DNA of 64,000 bases from JAHBVH01 sp034437715 (GCA_034437715.1 DAOTTR010000161.1:1-64000); one strand, 5' to 3'. Numbered from the stretch's first letter, positions 36,941 to 46,202 are shown. The notes: a model not told the origin generated them from the sequence alone. Translations and numbers: made by a program.

Positions 36941-37002
36941 TGTCACGAATTATACGAATTTCGCGAAGGGAGAAATTCGATTTATTCGTGAAATTCGTGA
37001 CA
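36941..37002. repeat. ATTCGTG inverted repeat inside the prkA operon
   Basis: TGTCACGAATTATACGAAT (36941-36959) faces ATTCGTGAAATTCGTGACA (36984-37002), a hairpin in the prkA-DUF444 spacer. Similar ATTCGTGACA sequence recurs at about 58134-58158 and in the element at 55676-55862. Confidence 0.7.
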
Positions 37003-37064
37003 GAAATCGGATTTCTTATCTAGCAAATGACGATTGACATGACACTAGGGAGGTAGACGACGCT

Positions 37065-38162
37065 ATGTCACAAATCGAACAAGACAGTTCGCGTTATCAT
37101 GAGATTATCCGCGGCAAGATTCGTAAGAATTTACGTAAATATATTACACATAGTGAAATGATCGGGCGGCAGGGCAAAGATCTGGTCAGCATCCCGGTGC
37201 CGCAAGTCGATTTGCCCCGCTTTACCTTTGGCAAGCCGGGTAGCGGCGGGGTGGGCCAAGGCGAAGGTGAACCGGGCGATCCGCTCACCCAAGGCAAACC
37301 CGGCCCTGGCGAGGGCGGTGCCGGTGATTCACCCGGCCAGCATATCTTGGAAGCTGAAATCTCGCTGGACGAATTGGTCCAGATGTTGGCCGATGAACTG
37401 GAACTGCCGCGCATCCAACCCAAAGGCAACAAAAGTATCGACAATGAAGTGGCCCGCTATACCGATATCCGGCGGGTCGGCCCGGAATCGTTGCGCCACT
37501 TTAAGCGCACCTATCGCGAAGCCCTCAAGCGTCAATTGGCTGCGGGCCTCTATGATCCTGATAACCCGGTGATTATTCCCTATCCCGAAGATCGCCGCTA
37601 TCGTTCGTACGAGACCAAGCCGCTGCCCGCGGCCAACGCGGTTATCATCTATATGATGGATGTTTCTGGCTCCATGGGCGAGCGCGAGAAACGGCTTGTG
37701 CGCTTTACAGCCTTTTGGATCGATGCCTGGTTGAAGAAGAATTACAAGCATGTGCAGCGCCGCTATGTAGTGCATGATGCCGCGGCGGGCGAGGTGGATG
37801 AGGCGACCTTTTACCGCTTGCGCCAAGGCGGCGGCACCAAGATTTCTTCGGCGCTACAATTCTGCGGCGATCTGATCAAGGCAAACTATAACCCGGATGA
37901 ATGGAATATTTACCTCTTCCAGTTCTCCGACGGTGACAACTTCTCCAGCGATAATGAACGTTCCCTGTCGATCTTGAGTGAACGCTTATTGCCGATTGCT
38001 AACCTCTATTGTTATGGGCAAGTGGACGAGCGCTCCTATGGCGAGACCTTTATCACAACCTTGAAACGTTTGGAAGCATCCGAAAATGTGGTTCTGACGC
38101 ATATCCGTAATGATGATGGCATTTTTGACGCACTCAAGTGCTTTTTGGGAAAGGGGCGATAA
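37065..38162 (+). CDS. yeaH: DUF444 (YeaH/YhbH) vWA protein
   Basis: A 365-residue member of the YeaH/YhbH family, partner of PrkA in stress operons. The N-terminus (YHEIIRGKIRKNLRKYITHS) is the family start. A Gly/Pro/Glu-rich linker (residues 60-95) follows, then a vWA-like domain with the metal site MMDVSGSMGERE near residue 203. A GGAGG-like site precedes the ATG. Its stop overlaps the spoVR start (TAATG), showing translational coupling. Confidence 0.93.
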   Translation: MSQIEQDSSRYHEIIRGKIRKNLRKYITHSEMIGRQGKDLVSIPVPQVDLPRFTFGKPGSGGVGQGEGEPGDPLTQGKPGPGEGGAGDSPGQHILEAEISLDELVQMLADELELPRIQPKGNKSIDNEVARYTDIRRVGPESLRHFKRTYREALKRQLAAGLYDPDNPVIIPYPEDRRYRSYETKPLPAANAVIIYMMDVSGSMGEREKRLVRFTAFWIDAWLKKNYKHVQRRYVVHDAAAGEVDEATFYRLRQGGGTKISSALQFCGDLIKANYNPDEWNIYLFQFSDGDNFSSDNERSLSILSERLLPIANLYCYGQVDERSYGETFITTLKRLEASENVVLTHIRNDDGIFDALKCFLGKGR

Positions 38163-40888
38163 TGGAGACGAATTTTGGTGCCCTGCCGCGCGATCTGCAA
38201 CAGATGAACGCCGAGATCGAGGCGTATGCCGCCGATGTGGGGCTCGATTTTCCCGAAGTTCGTTTTGTCATGCTCAATTTTGATCAGATGAATCAGGTGG
38301 CGGCCTATGATGGCTTTCCCAGCCGCTATCCACACTGGCGCTTTGGCATGGAATATGAACGCTTGCGCAAAAGCTATGCCTGGGGTTTGCATCGCATCTA
38401 TGAAATGGTCATCAATACCGATCCCTGTTACGCCTATCTGCTTACCAGCAACCTGATGATCGACCAAAAGTTGGTCATGGCCCATGTCTATGGTCATGCC
38501 GATTTTTTCAAGAATAATTTCTGGTTTGCCCACACGGATCGGCGTATGTTGGACGCCACAGCTAACCATGGCGCGCGCATTCGCCGCTACATCGAACGCT
38601 ATGGCTTGGAGCCAGTCGAGGCTTTTGTCGATCGCTGCCTTTCGTTGGAAAACTTGATCGATCTGCACAGCACCGGCATTCGGCGTCCACCGGCGCGTGC
38701 GGTTGAGAATCATGGCGTAGAAAACACGCCAGAGGCGTCGCCAGGGTTGGGGCGGTTGCCCAGTAAAGGCTATATGGATAGCTATATCAACCCGCCGGAC
38801 TATCTCGCCGCTGTGCGTCAACAAAATGCGGCCGAGCGCCAACAAGAACGCAATTTCCCTGTGCATCCGCAGCGCGATGTCCTGCTCTTCTTGCTCGAAC
38901 ACGCGCCATTGGAGACCTGGCAACAAGATGTGTTGTCGATCATCCGCGAGGAATCCTACTACTTTGCCCCACAACGCCAGACCAAGATCATGAACGAGGG
39001 CTGGGCCTGCGCCGTAGGCGATACACTCGTCGCGACGCATCAAGGCTTGCTGCGCTTGGATGAAATTGTGGAGCAGCAGCTAGCCATACGCGTCAGCGAT
39101 GGCGCATCTGAACAGCACGTGTATGATTGGGCCAAATTCGAGGATCGCGCGACCATTCGCATGACCACACGTCGCGGCTTTGTGCTCGAAGGCTCTACAA
39201 CGCATCGCGTGCGCTTGGCCGATGGTACTTGGAAACGCCTGGATGAACTAAACGCTGGCGACACGGTTGCAGTAGCCCGTGGCATTGACCAATGGCCCAA
39301 TGCGCTTCAGCCGATTCGTTGGGCAGCCACGCATCGGACGACTTTACAAGATGTGGCTGTTGCTGCTGGGGTTAATCTCTCCACCGTCATACGTCACCGT
39401 GATAAAACTGTTGTCAGCCGCAAGGCGCCGGTGCTAGACCAAGCGTTGGCTGTCTATGAAGCGGAACGAACGATTTTGTCATTTCACCAGAATAGCCGCG
39501 TCGAACCGCACTTGCCCAGTCACCTGAATGCTGACTTTGCTGCCTTTCTGGGGTATCTCACCGGTGATGGGCATGTCAGCCGAATCAATCGCGAAATTGG
39601 CTTGACGACAGCGGATGATGAACAAGCCGCGCACTTTATGCAACTCGGCGCTACGCTCTTTGGCCTGACAGGTGTACGCAAGCGCGATGGCAATCGCTGG
39701 CGCGTGCGTTTCTATTCGCAGACGCTCATCGATCTACTGCTGCACCTGGGATTGCTGGCTGGGGTTTCTGCCCGCGAAAAAAGGATTCCAGCACTGGTTC
39801 TGCAATCACCCAAAGCGGTCGTCGCGGCATTTTTGCGCGCCTATTTTGACTGTGATGGCTATGCCAGTCCACAAGGGGCGATCCTCAGCACCTTTAGCGA
39901 ACAACTCGGCATCATGACCCAACTGTTGTTATCGCAATTTGGCATTCTGGCGCGGCGGCGCAAACAAAGTGACGGTGGCTGGCATGTCCATATTACCGGC
40001 CAGAGCGCACAACGATTTGCCCAAGAGATTGGCTTTGGCCTAACGCGCAAGCAAATGGCATTGAATGCCTATCTACAGGAACGGCAGTGGTTCAAAGCGG
40101 AACCCTGGGTTGATGAAGTGGCTACGCTGGAAGCGCACCGGGCAACTGTCTACGACATCTCGGTCGAAGCGACCCATTGCTATGCTGCCAACGGGTTGAT
40201 CAACCACAATTCGTACTGGCACTCACACATCATGACGCGCTTTGCACTCAAGGATGATGAACTGATCGACTATGCCGATCATCACTCGGGTACACTGGCT
40301 ACGTCGCCAGGGCGGTTGAACCCGTACAAGCTGGGCATCGAGCTCTTCCGCCACGTTGAAGATCGCTGGAATCGCGGGGCGTTTGGCCCAGCGTATGAGG
40401 CGTGTGACGATGTGCGCGAACGCGCCCATTGGGACAAGGGCGTCGGCCTGGGGCGCCAAAAAATCTTTGAAGTGCGCCGCATCTATAATGACATTGGCTT
40501 TATCGATACTTTTTTGACCCCGGAATTTGCCGCCGAGCAACGCTTGTTTAGCTTTGACTACAATGCCCAGCACGACAATTATGAGATCGCCAGCCGCGAG
40601 TTTGCCGATATCAAGCGCCAGTTGCTTTTCAATCTGACCAACTTTGGCGACCCGATTATCGAGATCACCGATGCCAATTACCAAAACCGCGGTGAGCTCT
40701 ACTTGTTTCATCACTGGGGCCAAATCGATCTGCGCGTGGATTATGCCGAGGCCACTTTAGAAAATCTGCAGGCACTGTGGGGGCGTCCTGTGCATCTGGA
40801 AACGGTGATCGGCGACAAAGGGGCCGCGATCTTTTCCTTTGACGGCACCAAGCACAGCCGTAAAATCAGCCCGATAACAAAACCGTGA
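38162..40888 (+). CDS. spoVR: SpoVR family protein interrupted by an intein
   Basis: The reading frame has 908 codons, while SpoVR proteins (E. coli YcgB about 510) are much shorter. The excess is a 401-residue in-frame intein (39008-40210) inserted in the conserved MNEGWA|SYWHSHIM segment. Removing it restores a 507-residue SpoVR with the normal N-terminus (residues 1-282) and C-terminus. SpoVR acts with PrkA and YeaH in stress/stationary-phase physiology and, in Bacillus, in spore cortex formation; its chemistry is unknown. AAGGGG precedes the ATG, which overlaps the yeaH stop. Activity should depend on protein splicing. Confidence 0.95.
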   Translation: METNFGALPRDLQQMNAEIEAYAADVGLDFPEVRFVMLNFDQMNQVAAYDGFPSRYPHWRFGMEYERLRKSYAWGLHRIYEMVINTDPCYAYLLTSNLMIDQKLVMAHVYGHADFFKNNFWFAHTDRRMLDATANHGARIRRYIERYGLEPVEAFVDRCLSLENLIDLHSTGIRRPPARAVENHGVENTPEASPGLGRLPSKGYMDSYINPPDYLAAVRQQNAAERQQERNFPVHPQRDVLLFLLEHAPLETWQQDVLSIIREESYYFAPQRQTKIMNEGWACAVGDTLVATHQGLLRLDEIVEQQLAIRVSDGASEQHVYDWAKFEDRATIRMTTRRGFVLEGSTTHRVRLADGTWKRLDELNAGDTVAVARGIDQWPNALQPIRWAATHRTTLQDVAVAAGVNLSTVIRHRDKTVVSRKAPVLDQALAVYEAERTILSFHQNSRVEPHLPSHLNADFAAFLGYLTGDGHVSRINREIGLTTADDEQAAHFMQLGATLFGLTGVRKRDGNRWRVRFYSQTLIDLLLHLGLLAGVSAREKRIPALVLQSPKAVVAAFLRAYFDCDGYASPQGAILSTFSEQLGIMTQLLLSQFGILARRRKQSDGGWHVHITGQSAQRFAQEIGFGLTRKQMALNAYLQERQWFKAEPWVDEVATLEAHRATVYDISVEATHCYAANGLINHNSYWHSHIMTRFALKDDELIDYADHHSGTLATSPGRLNPYKLGIELFRHVEDRWNRGAFGPAYEACDDVRERAHWDKGVGLGRQKIFEVRRIYNDIGFIDTFLTPEFAAEQRLFSFDYNAQHDNYEIASREFADIKRQLLFNLTNFGDPIIEITDANYQNRGELYLFHHWGQIDLRVDYAEATLENLQALWGRPVHLETVIGDKGAAIFSFDGTKHSRKISPITKP
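39008..40210 (+). mobile_element. Intein with LAGLIDADG homing endonuclease in SpoVR
   Basis: Block A begins at Cys1 (CAVGDTLVATHQGLLRLDEI). Block B is GSTTHRVRLADG (intein residues about 61-72). The two LAGLIDADG motifs are FLGYLTGDGH (about 180) and FLRAYFDCDGYA (about 275), both with their Asp. Block F/G is VYDISVEATHCYAANGLINH followed by the terminal Asn401. The first C-extein residue is Ser. All splice residues (Cys1, block-B His, His-Asn end, Ser+1) are present, so splicing should work. Between block B and the first endonuclease motif lies a helix-turn-helix-like stretch (TLQDVAVAAGVNLSTVIRHR). Confidence 0.95.
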
Positions 40889-40918
40889 GTTGAGTTCGGT
40901 GTTGTACGCGGATTCAGG

Positions 40919-40951
40919 AGACCTGTAGGGTCTCGTAGACCCTACAGGTCT
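40919..40951. repeat. AGACCTGTAGGGTCT hairpin repeat, copy 2
   Basis: AGACCTGTAGGGTCT (40919-40933), CGT loop, AGACCCTACAGGTCT (40937-40951). It lies 31 bp past the spoVR stop, between convergent genes. Confidence 0.88.
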
Positions 40952-41018
40952 GGTCAACTGCGAAAGGTCTAGACTGATTTACCGGGTAGGGTAGCCGTTC
41001 TCCGGAATGCCAACCCTG

Positions 41019-41786
41019 TTATTGACCATCATTTTCGGTGGATGTGGTCTCCTGGGTGGTGGCACGCGCGCTTCCATATAAGATCATGAGCTTTTGCCAG
41101 ATCTTGCGCGAGAGATCGGTGGTCAGCGTTTCGATCTCGTTGACCGAATTGAGCACAACGCCATCATTAAAGTGCTGTACATAGAGCGCCGCTAACTTAC
41201 CGGTGAGCGAGAGCATTTCGCTGCAATAGTCCAGGTAGCGACTCAGCTCGTATGCGGTCATCGTGCGTACGGGCGATGAAGGAGTATCGATACCCTGCTG
41301 GATCACATACTCTGGATCTTTGGTCAGTTGGTGCATATCGATCACATGGGCAATCGCGCGCAGTTCATTCAATGCCTTCAGCGCGCGCGAACGTTTGATG
41401 CGTGTCTCCAGGGTGATCAAAAAGAAAATGCCCGCCCCAATCAACACAATGTCGTTAATGCCTGCTTCGAGTGCCTGTACGAAGTCGAAAAAATGAAAAT
41501 CGGTCATCGTCAGGTCAACGGCGCGCAGCGCGCTGGCAATGCCGGCGATGATCAACCCAATCAGCAGCGTGTTCAGCACGCGCACCCATAGCAATGGCCG
41601 CGCCACCATCGCTGCCCGTTCCTTGGATTGATTGGCAATCTCCAGTAATTGGCGCGCCACCGCATAGAGCCCCGCCTGGGGAAAGCGTTCGCCGACGCGT
41701 CGATAGAGCCGTTCGATGGTATCGATCAATTTGGTAGAATCAAGGGTCATATAGACCGGTGCCGATCGGCGGGAAGCGCCTGCCAT
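41019..41786 (-). CDS. Two-helix membrane protein of unknown function
   Basis: A 255-residue protein with an N-terminal helical region, two transmembrane helices (VRVLNTLLIGLIIAGIASAL and INDIVLIGAGIFFLITLETR) and a helical C-terminal domain rich in charged residues. The layout suggests both ends are cytoplasmic. Family not recognised. AAAGAGG lies just before the ATG. It is downstream of the sugar kinase/pyrophosphorylase gene on the same strand, about 50 bp away, and may share its transcript. Confidence 0.65.
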   Translation of the reverse strand: MAGASRRSAPVYMTLDSTKLIDTIERLYRRVGERFPQAGLYAVARQLLEIANQSKERAAMVARPLLWVRVLNTLLIGLIIAGIASALRAVDLTMTDFHFFDFVQALEAGINDIVLIGAGIFFLITLETRIKRSRALKALNELRAIAHVIDMHQLTKDPEYVIQQGIDTPSSPVRTMTAYELSRYLDYCSEMLSLTGKLAALYVQHFNDGVVLNSVNEIETLTTDLSRKIWQKLMILYGSARATTQETTSTENDGQ

Positions 41787-41835
41787 TGTGTTGCGACCTC
41801 TTTCATTTGTGATACGTATGTTGTACTGCGCCTAT

Positions 41836-44800
41836 TTACCAGGCGCAGATCGACTCGACATAGCTTGCCGAGCCATCACGCAACCAGCCGTCAAGCTGAT
41901 CAACTTCTTTCAATTGCTGCCCGCGCACCCGTGGCACGGCCACAAATTGACAATGAATTTCTGGCAGCGCGGTCATATCCCCCCAGAGCTTTTCAAATTG
42001 CGCCACCGGAAAGACATCTTCCTGCCCTTTGCCCCAGCGCTTCTTGACTTCTTTCAGTGTTACATAGGTGGGCATACGCGCTGCCACCCGCCGCACACCC
42101 TCGGCAACTTTGGCTTCGTCGCTCAGTTCGGCGCGCGTCAACCTGAAGATGGCGAGCAATTTGTCGATCTCCAGCCAGGTAGTGCTGGTATTATAATAAG
42201 TGAGATTAAACTCCAGTTCCTCGCGCGGCAAGGCCAATCCCTCAATTAGCCGTAGATCGCCATCGACACGCGCCAACCCACCACCGCGATCTTCGATCCG
42301 GCGGGTGATCACCTCGGCGGTCCAAGGCGCGCCTTGGGCAATGTGGTAGCCAAGTAGGGCCGCGCCCAGCGGACTGCCCACATCGGCCCCCAGCGTATCG
42401 ACATTGTGTACCATCAAGTATTGTAATTGGGGTTGCGCTGTTAACATCTGGTGGAGCACATCGTTGCGCAACAGGTTGGGAATCTCATACCAATGGCCCA
42501 CCGGGTGCAGACATTGATTGGGAATGTTGTCGGTGTAGTCGCTGCCTTCGCCCGTCTGTTGCGCCCAACCGATCAGCGCAGCGTGGAGACTATCTTGCAT
42601 TTTTTGTGCTTGTGCATCCAGCAGTTGTTGGGGCATTTCTTCCCAGGCAAAGCGCAGATCGCGCGCCATGGGCACCATGCGCAGCCCAATGCTGCGCCCC
42701 GGCGACAGATAGAGTGGGCCAGGGTAGCCATACTGTCCTGTACGCTGCAAAACTGTTGCAATCGGCCCATGCGTCAGATAGCTGGTGGTGATCACATGGG
42801 GTACCGCTCTGCCGACGCGCTGACTGGCCAGGCGACTTTTGGCCAGGTGAGTTTCAATAAATGAGCGATGGCTGCCCCCCAGCCGGGCAAAGGGATTGAG
42901 CGCCTTGACTACACCGGCTCCTTGCGTCCAGCGACTGCCCGCACCGCCGGCTAATGTGACTACCGCCACTTTGCCCGCCGCCAGAGCCTTCAGGCCAATT
43001 TGTTCGAGCTCGCCCGCCACCCCTGGCGTCAAAACGCTGCTATTGAAGACATCGTTGCTGGCTACATCCTCGATCTTACTGCTCACCGGCAGGCGATTTT
43101 GTGCCAACCCAATACGCCCGCTGCGCAGATCGGCGCGGATCTGTTCATGCTGCACGCGATCAAAGCCGTGGGCAGCAAGCAACGCGGCCAGACTTTGGCT
43201 CTCATCTGCTACCTGTTCGCCTTGGGGCAAGATGTGATCAAAGAGCGTTTGCACCATGTCGCGCAGGGCCGGGTCGGTGCGACAGGCCGCGCCAAAGCGA
43301 TCCAACTCGGCGCGGCGAAATGCGCTCAGGTGGCGCTGTTCCATGCGCAACAGCCGCGGCACGGTCAGTGTATAATAACCGGCGGGCATCAGTGCTTGAT
43401 CCTCGGCCAGCAGTTGGGCATTGGTGCCGCGCTCATTGATCGCAAAATCATAGACCACTGGCTCCATGGCAAAGGGCACCCCTCCTTCCAAGCGCTGTTT
43501 GGCTTCGCGCATGATCGTCTGAAGCCGTTCCTGGGCGCGCGGCTTGACCGCCGGATCAAAGATAAAGCCCATGCCGCCGCCGGACATACCGCCCATCATC
43601 CAAAAGCCCCAGAAATCTGCGTCAAATTCTTCTTGGACGCGGGCGATCAGGCTTTCGGTGTAGAGGTTGCTGGCCCACGGAATGATCGTCTGAATTGGCC
43701 CGTGAAAATTACGGTGCGTGGCCGCGCCAATCGCCTGCACATCGCCTTCATGCAACAGATCGACAATTTGATCAATGATCTGAATTGCCTCCTGGCGCCC
43801 CTGCCATTCGGCCTCGGAACGCAGTAAATATTTTTCCGTCACCATCTCCAGGATCGGGCCAACATCTTGGGCCATACCGCCATGTACAATCACCAGGCTG
43901 TCCTGAATCTTTTGGCGTGTCTCCGTCGAGACATCCTCCAGATTTAGAATGCGATGATTGGGCAAGAGACGCCCGCGGCTGATGCCATATTCGGGGTCAT
44001 TGGCGGTTGCTTCCACACCTTGGATCACCTTCATGCCCGGCCACACGCCACCCGAATCTTGCCAGCCACCGCCCGATCCGCCCAACCATTCACCCAAGAT
44101 AGCGCGCGCAGCCACCACGCGCCGCTCCTCTTCCGTCAACTGGCCGGTGAGCGATTTGGTCTGGCCCGTGGCGCGCATACAGACGGCGATCAACGAGGCG
44201 AGCAGGTTGGTGGAAACGGCCAAACGCGAGCCTTTGGGAATACCATTGACCTGGCTGACCAATTCGATGCCATATCCCGGCTTGATCAAGCGCGCCAACA
44301 GATCCGCGAGCGGTTGCTCGGCCCCTTCGCTGCCCGGCGGAACGATACCCGCAGCAATCACCGCGGCTTTGAGCAGGCCCAGATAGTCTTTGGCAAAGTC
44401 AAAGACCTCGGCCAGTGTGGTGATCTCAGCACTGGCGCCCAGATCGACACTGACCAAGCGCAGGATCGGCTGATCAATAATGCGAAAATAACTTTCAATC
44501 GGTGGCTTGGGGCTGGCCGGGCCACTGCCATCGCGCACGCCCAAATCGATCGACACATTGAGCACGCGCGCCCCTTCGGGGAAATCCATGCCCAGGAAGA
44601 AAATATCACTCCAGCCGCTATGGGTCAGATCCATGCGGACTGGTGTCGATTCGCGCAGTACGGGAAATAGCGCTTGCTGATTTGCGCCTTGCCCAACCCC
44701 CTCGTAGAGCAGCGGTTTGATGCGCAACGGATGATCGGCAGGGTGGCCAATGCGAAACATCCACTGGTTGCCGCGCACCGAGCGCACACTGCGCCGCACT

Positions 44801-45192
44801 TGATCGGCCAGGGTTTGAAAGGCCAGATTGTGATAGGCACTGGCCAGGGCACTGGCAATGCCATCGCTGGGCCCATGCTGCGCTTGATCGGCCAGAAAGA
44901 CATCGATAGCCTCCTCAAAGCGGCGCTTGAGTAAATTCGTGTAGCCATCAAAGGGGATCAACCCTTCTTGGTTGATGCCGGGCTTGGTGGGCAGATGAAA
45001 CCGATAGATGGCGTAGAGAAAAAAGAGGGCGCGCACCCGTTCATAGAGATTCTGGCTCGTGCGCCGAAAGTGATCCAACGCTTCACACTCTTGGCGCAGT
45101 GTCTCCAAGGTGGCCGCTCGACAAAAGCCATCCAATGAACGGTTGCGCAAGACGGGGTCGCTAGCGGTAATCATGTTGACTAATTCGCTCAT
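41836..45192 (-). CDS. Fused GHMP sugar kinase and nucleotide-sugar pyrophosphorylase
   Basis: A 1118-residue two-enzyme protein. The N-terminal half is a fucokinase-like GHMP kinase: SRLAVSTNLLASLIA after IPKG (about 317-332) is motif 2 and GGMSGGGMGFIF (about 530-543) is motif 3. The C-terminal part from about 745 is a UDPGP-type nucleotidyltransferase with TLAGGAGSRW, the activating Lys in VVKALNPF, and VHNVDTLGADVG. Together they would phosphorylate a free sugar at C1 and convert it to an NDP-sugar. Bacteroides FKP carries the same two activities in the opposite order. The sugar is unknown. Start at ATG 45192; TTG three codons earlier is possible. The next gene upstream is GalU-like. Confidence 0.82.
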   Translation of the reverse strand: MSELVNMITASDPVLRNRSLDGFCRAATLETLRQECEALDHFRRTSQNLYERVRALFFLYAIYRFHLPTKPGINQEGLIPFDGYTNLLKRRFEEAIDVFLADQAQHGPSDGIASALASAYHNLAFQTLADQVRRSVRSVRGNQWMFRIGHPADHPLRIKPLLYEGVGQGANQQALFPVLRESTPVRMDLTHSGWSDIFFLGMDFPEGARVLNVSIDLGVRDGSGPASPKPPIESYFRIIDQPILRLVSVDLGASAEITTLAEVFDFAKDYLGLLKAAVIAAGIVPPGSEGAEQPLADLLARLIKPGYGIELVSQVNGIPKGSRLAVSTNLLASLIAVCMRATGQTKSLTGQLTEEERRVVAARAILGEWLGGSGGGWQDSGGVWPGMKVIQGVEATANDPEYGISRGRLLPNHRILNLEDVSTETRQKIQDSLVIVHGGMAQDVGPILEMVTEKYLLRSEAEWQGRQEAIQIIDQIVDLLHEGDVQAIGAATHRNFHGPIQTIIPWASNLYTESLIARVQEEFDADFWGFWMMGGMSGGGMGFIFDPAVKPRAQERLQTIMREAKQRLEGGVPFAMEPVVYDFAINERGTNAQLLAEDQALMPAGYYTLTVPRLLRMEQRHLSAFRRAELDRFGAACRTDPALRDMVQTLFDHILPQGEQVADESQSLAALLAAHGFDRVQHEQIRADLRSGRIGLAQNRLPVSSKIEDVASNDVFNSSVLTPGVAGELEQIGLKALAAGKVAVVTLAGGAGSRWTQGAGVVKALNPFARLGGSHRSFIETHLAKSRLASQRVGRAVPHVITTSYLTHGPIATVLQRTGQYGYPGPLYLSPGRSIGLRMVPMARDLRFAWEEMPQQLLDAQAQKMQDSLHAALIGWAQQTGEGSDYTDNIPNQCLHPVGHWYEIPNLLRNDVLHQMLTAQPQLQYLMVHNVDTLGADVGSPLGAALLGYHIAQGAPWTAEVITRRIEDRGGGLARVDGDLRLIEGLALPREELEFNLTYYNTSTTWLEIDKLLAIFRLTRAELSDEAKVAEGVRRVAARMPTYVTLKEVKKRWGKGQEDVFPVAQFEKLWGDMTALPEIHCQFVAVPRVRGQQLKEVDQLDGWLRDGSASYVESICAW

Positions 45193-45211
45193 GGTATTCA
45201 ATGTTTGTCTC

Positions 45212-46090
45212 TTATGCGTGGTTAACGCTCAATTCGCGCTGCGCCAACAAAGTTAGTAATTTGGCCAATACCTCGTCGTGATCGCGCCCACTGAGGGCCA
45301 ACGCCAGTTGTGCCGTGAGCAACCCATATTTCACCCCAACATCATAGCGCGAATCATGTTTTTCCAGTGCCAGGTATTGTTCGCGGCCGGCTAGTTCGGC
45401 CAAAGCGGTGGCAAGCGTAACGCCTTTGGGATTGTCCTCTAGCGCCGTGGGTTTGAACTCGGCCAGGTGACGTTCCAGAATATCGAAGATGGTGGGCGTC
45501 AAAACATGCATGCCAAAGAAGCAGAGGTAATAACCGGCACGCAACCCGGAAACGATCAAATGTTGTTCGGCTTCGGTAGGGGTGGGCTTTTCAATAACTG
45601 TTTCCACTTGGTAGAGATCAACGCGCCCCGCCCGGCGCCGCGCCCCAACAGTCCCATAATAGGGCAACAGGCTTTCGCGCGTTGCCTGTACCGCAGAAAC
45701 TGTACACGCTTCCTTGGTGGCAATTTCCACCAGATGTTGGGCACATCCCACCTCTTCGCGGCTTACATAGAGATGATCGCCTACAAGATGGAGAAAAGCT
45801 TCTTGGCCGACGAATGGGCGCGCACAGTAAATGGCGTGGCCGTAGCCCAGCGATTCTGTCTGATGGACAAAGTGCAGCCGGCTCGCATAGTCACCTGCAA
45901 CGTCGGCATAGGCGTGTTCGTCACCCGGGCGGACAACCACACAAATGTCATTGATGCCGGCGCGCACGACCTCTTCGATTAAGATCGTGAGCACCGATTT
46001 TTCAACGCCATCACGGTCGATCAGGGTTTGGAGCGGCAGGGTGCGTTGGCGGCGACCAGCGGCTGTGATCACAGCCTTTGAGATCTTCAT
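45212..46090 (-). CDS. GalU-like nucleotidyltransferase with altered signature
   Basis: A 292-residue sugar-1-phosphate nucleotidyltransferase of the GalU/NTP_transferase family. The beginning, AVITAAGRRQRTLPLQTLID, aligns with the GalU nucleotide loop but has RRQRTLPLQ where GalU has GLGTRFLPATK. The central VGDHLYVS replaces the usual L-x-DD metal site, and VIEKPTP is conserved. It probably makes an NDP-sugar, but specificity may differ from UTP-glucose. It lies 20 bp upstream of the kinase/pyrophosphorylase gene on the same strand, so both sit in one operon. Confidence 0.8.
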   Translation of the reverse strand: MKISKAVITAAGRRQRTLPLQTLIDRDGVEKSVLTILIEEVVRAGINDICVVVRPGDEHAYADVAGDYASRLHFVHQTESLGYGHAIYCARPFVGQEAFLHLVGDHLYVSREEVGCAQHLVEIATKEACTVSAVQATRESLLPYYGTVGARRRAGRVDLYQVETVIEKPTPTEAEQHLIVSGLRAGYYLCFFGMHVLTPTIFDILERHLAEFKPTALEDNPKGVTLATALAELAGREQYLALEKHDSRYDVGVKYGLLTAQLALALSGRDHDEVLAKLLTLLAQRELSVNHA

Positions 46091-46202
46091 GCAGTTCTAC
46101 CTTTATCTGGATTTGCTGAAGGTTAGGCAAATGGGGGACAGGATGTTCCTCAAATTTTTTGGTTAACTACAGCCTGATCCCGCATATTTTCGGTAACTGT
46201 GT

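Noticed and set aside
38162..40888. Genuinely longer SpoVR with an extra domain
   Set aside because: The extra 401 residues carry every intein splice motif and interrupt an invariant motif, so an intein explains them better.
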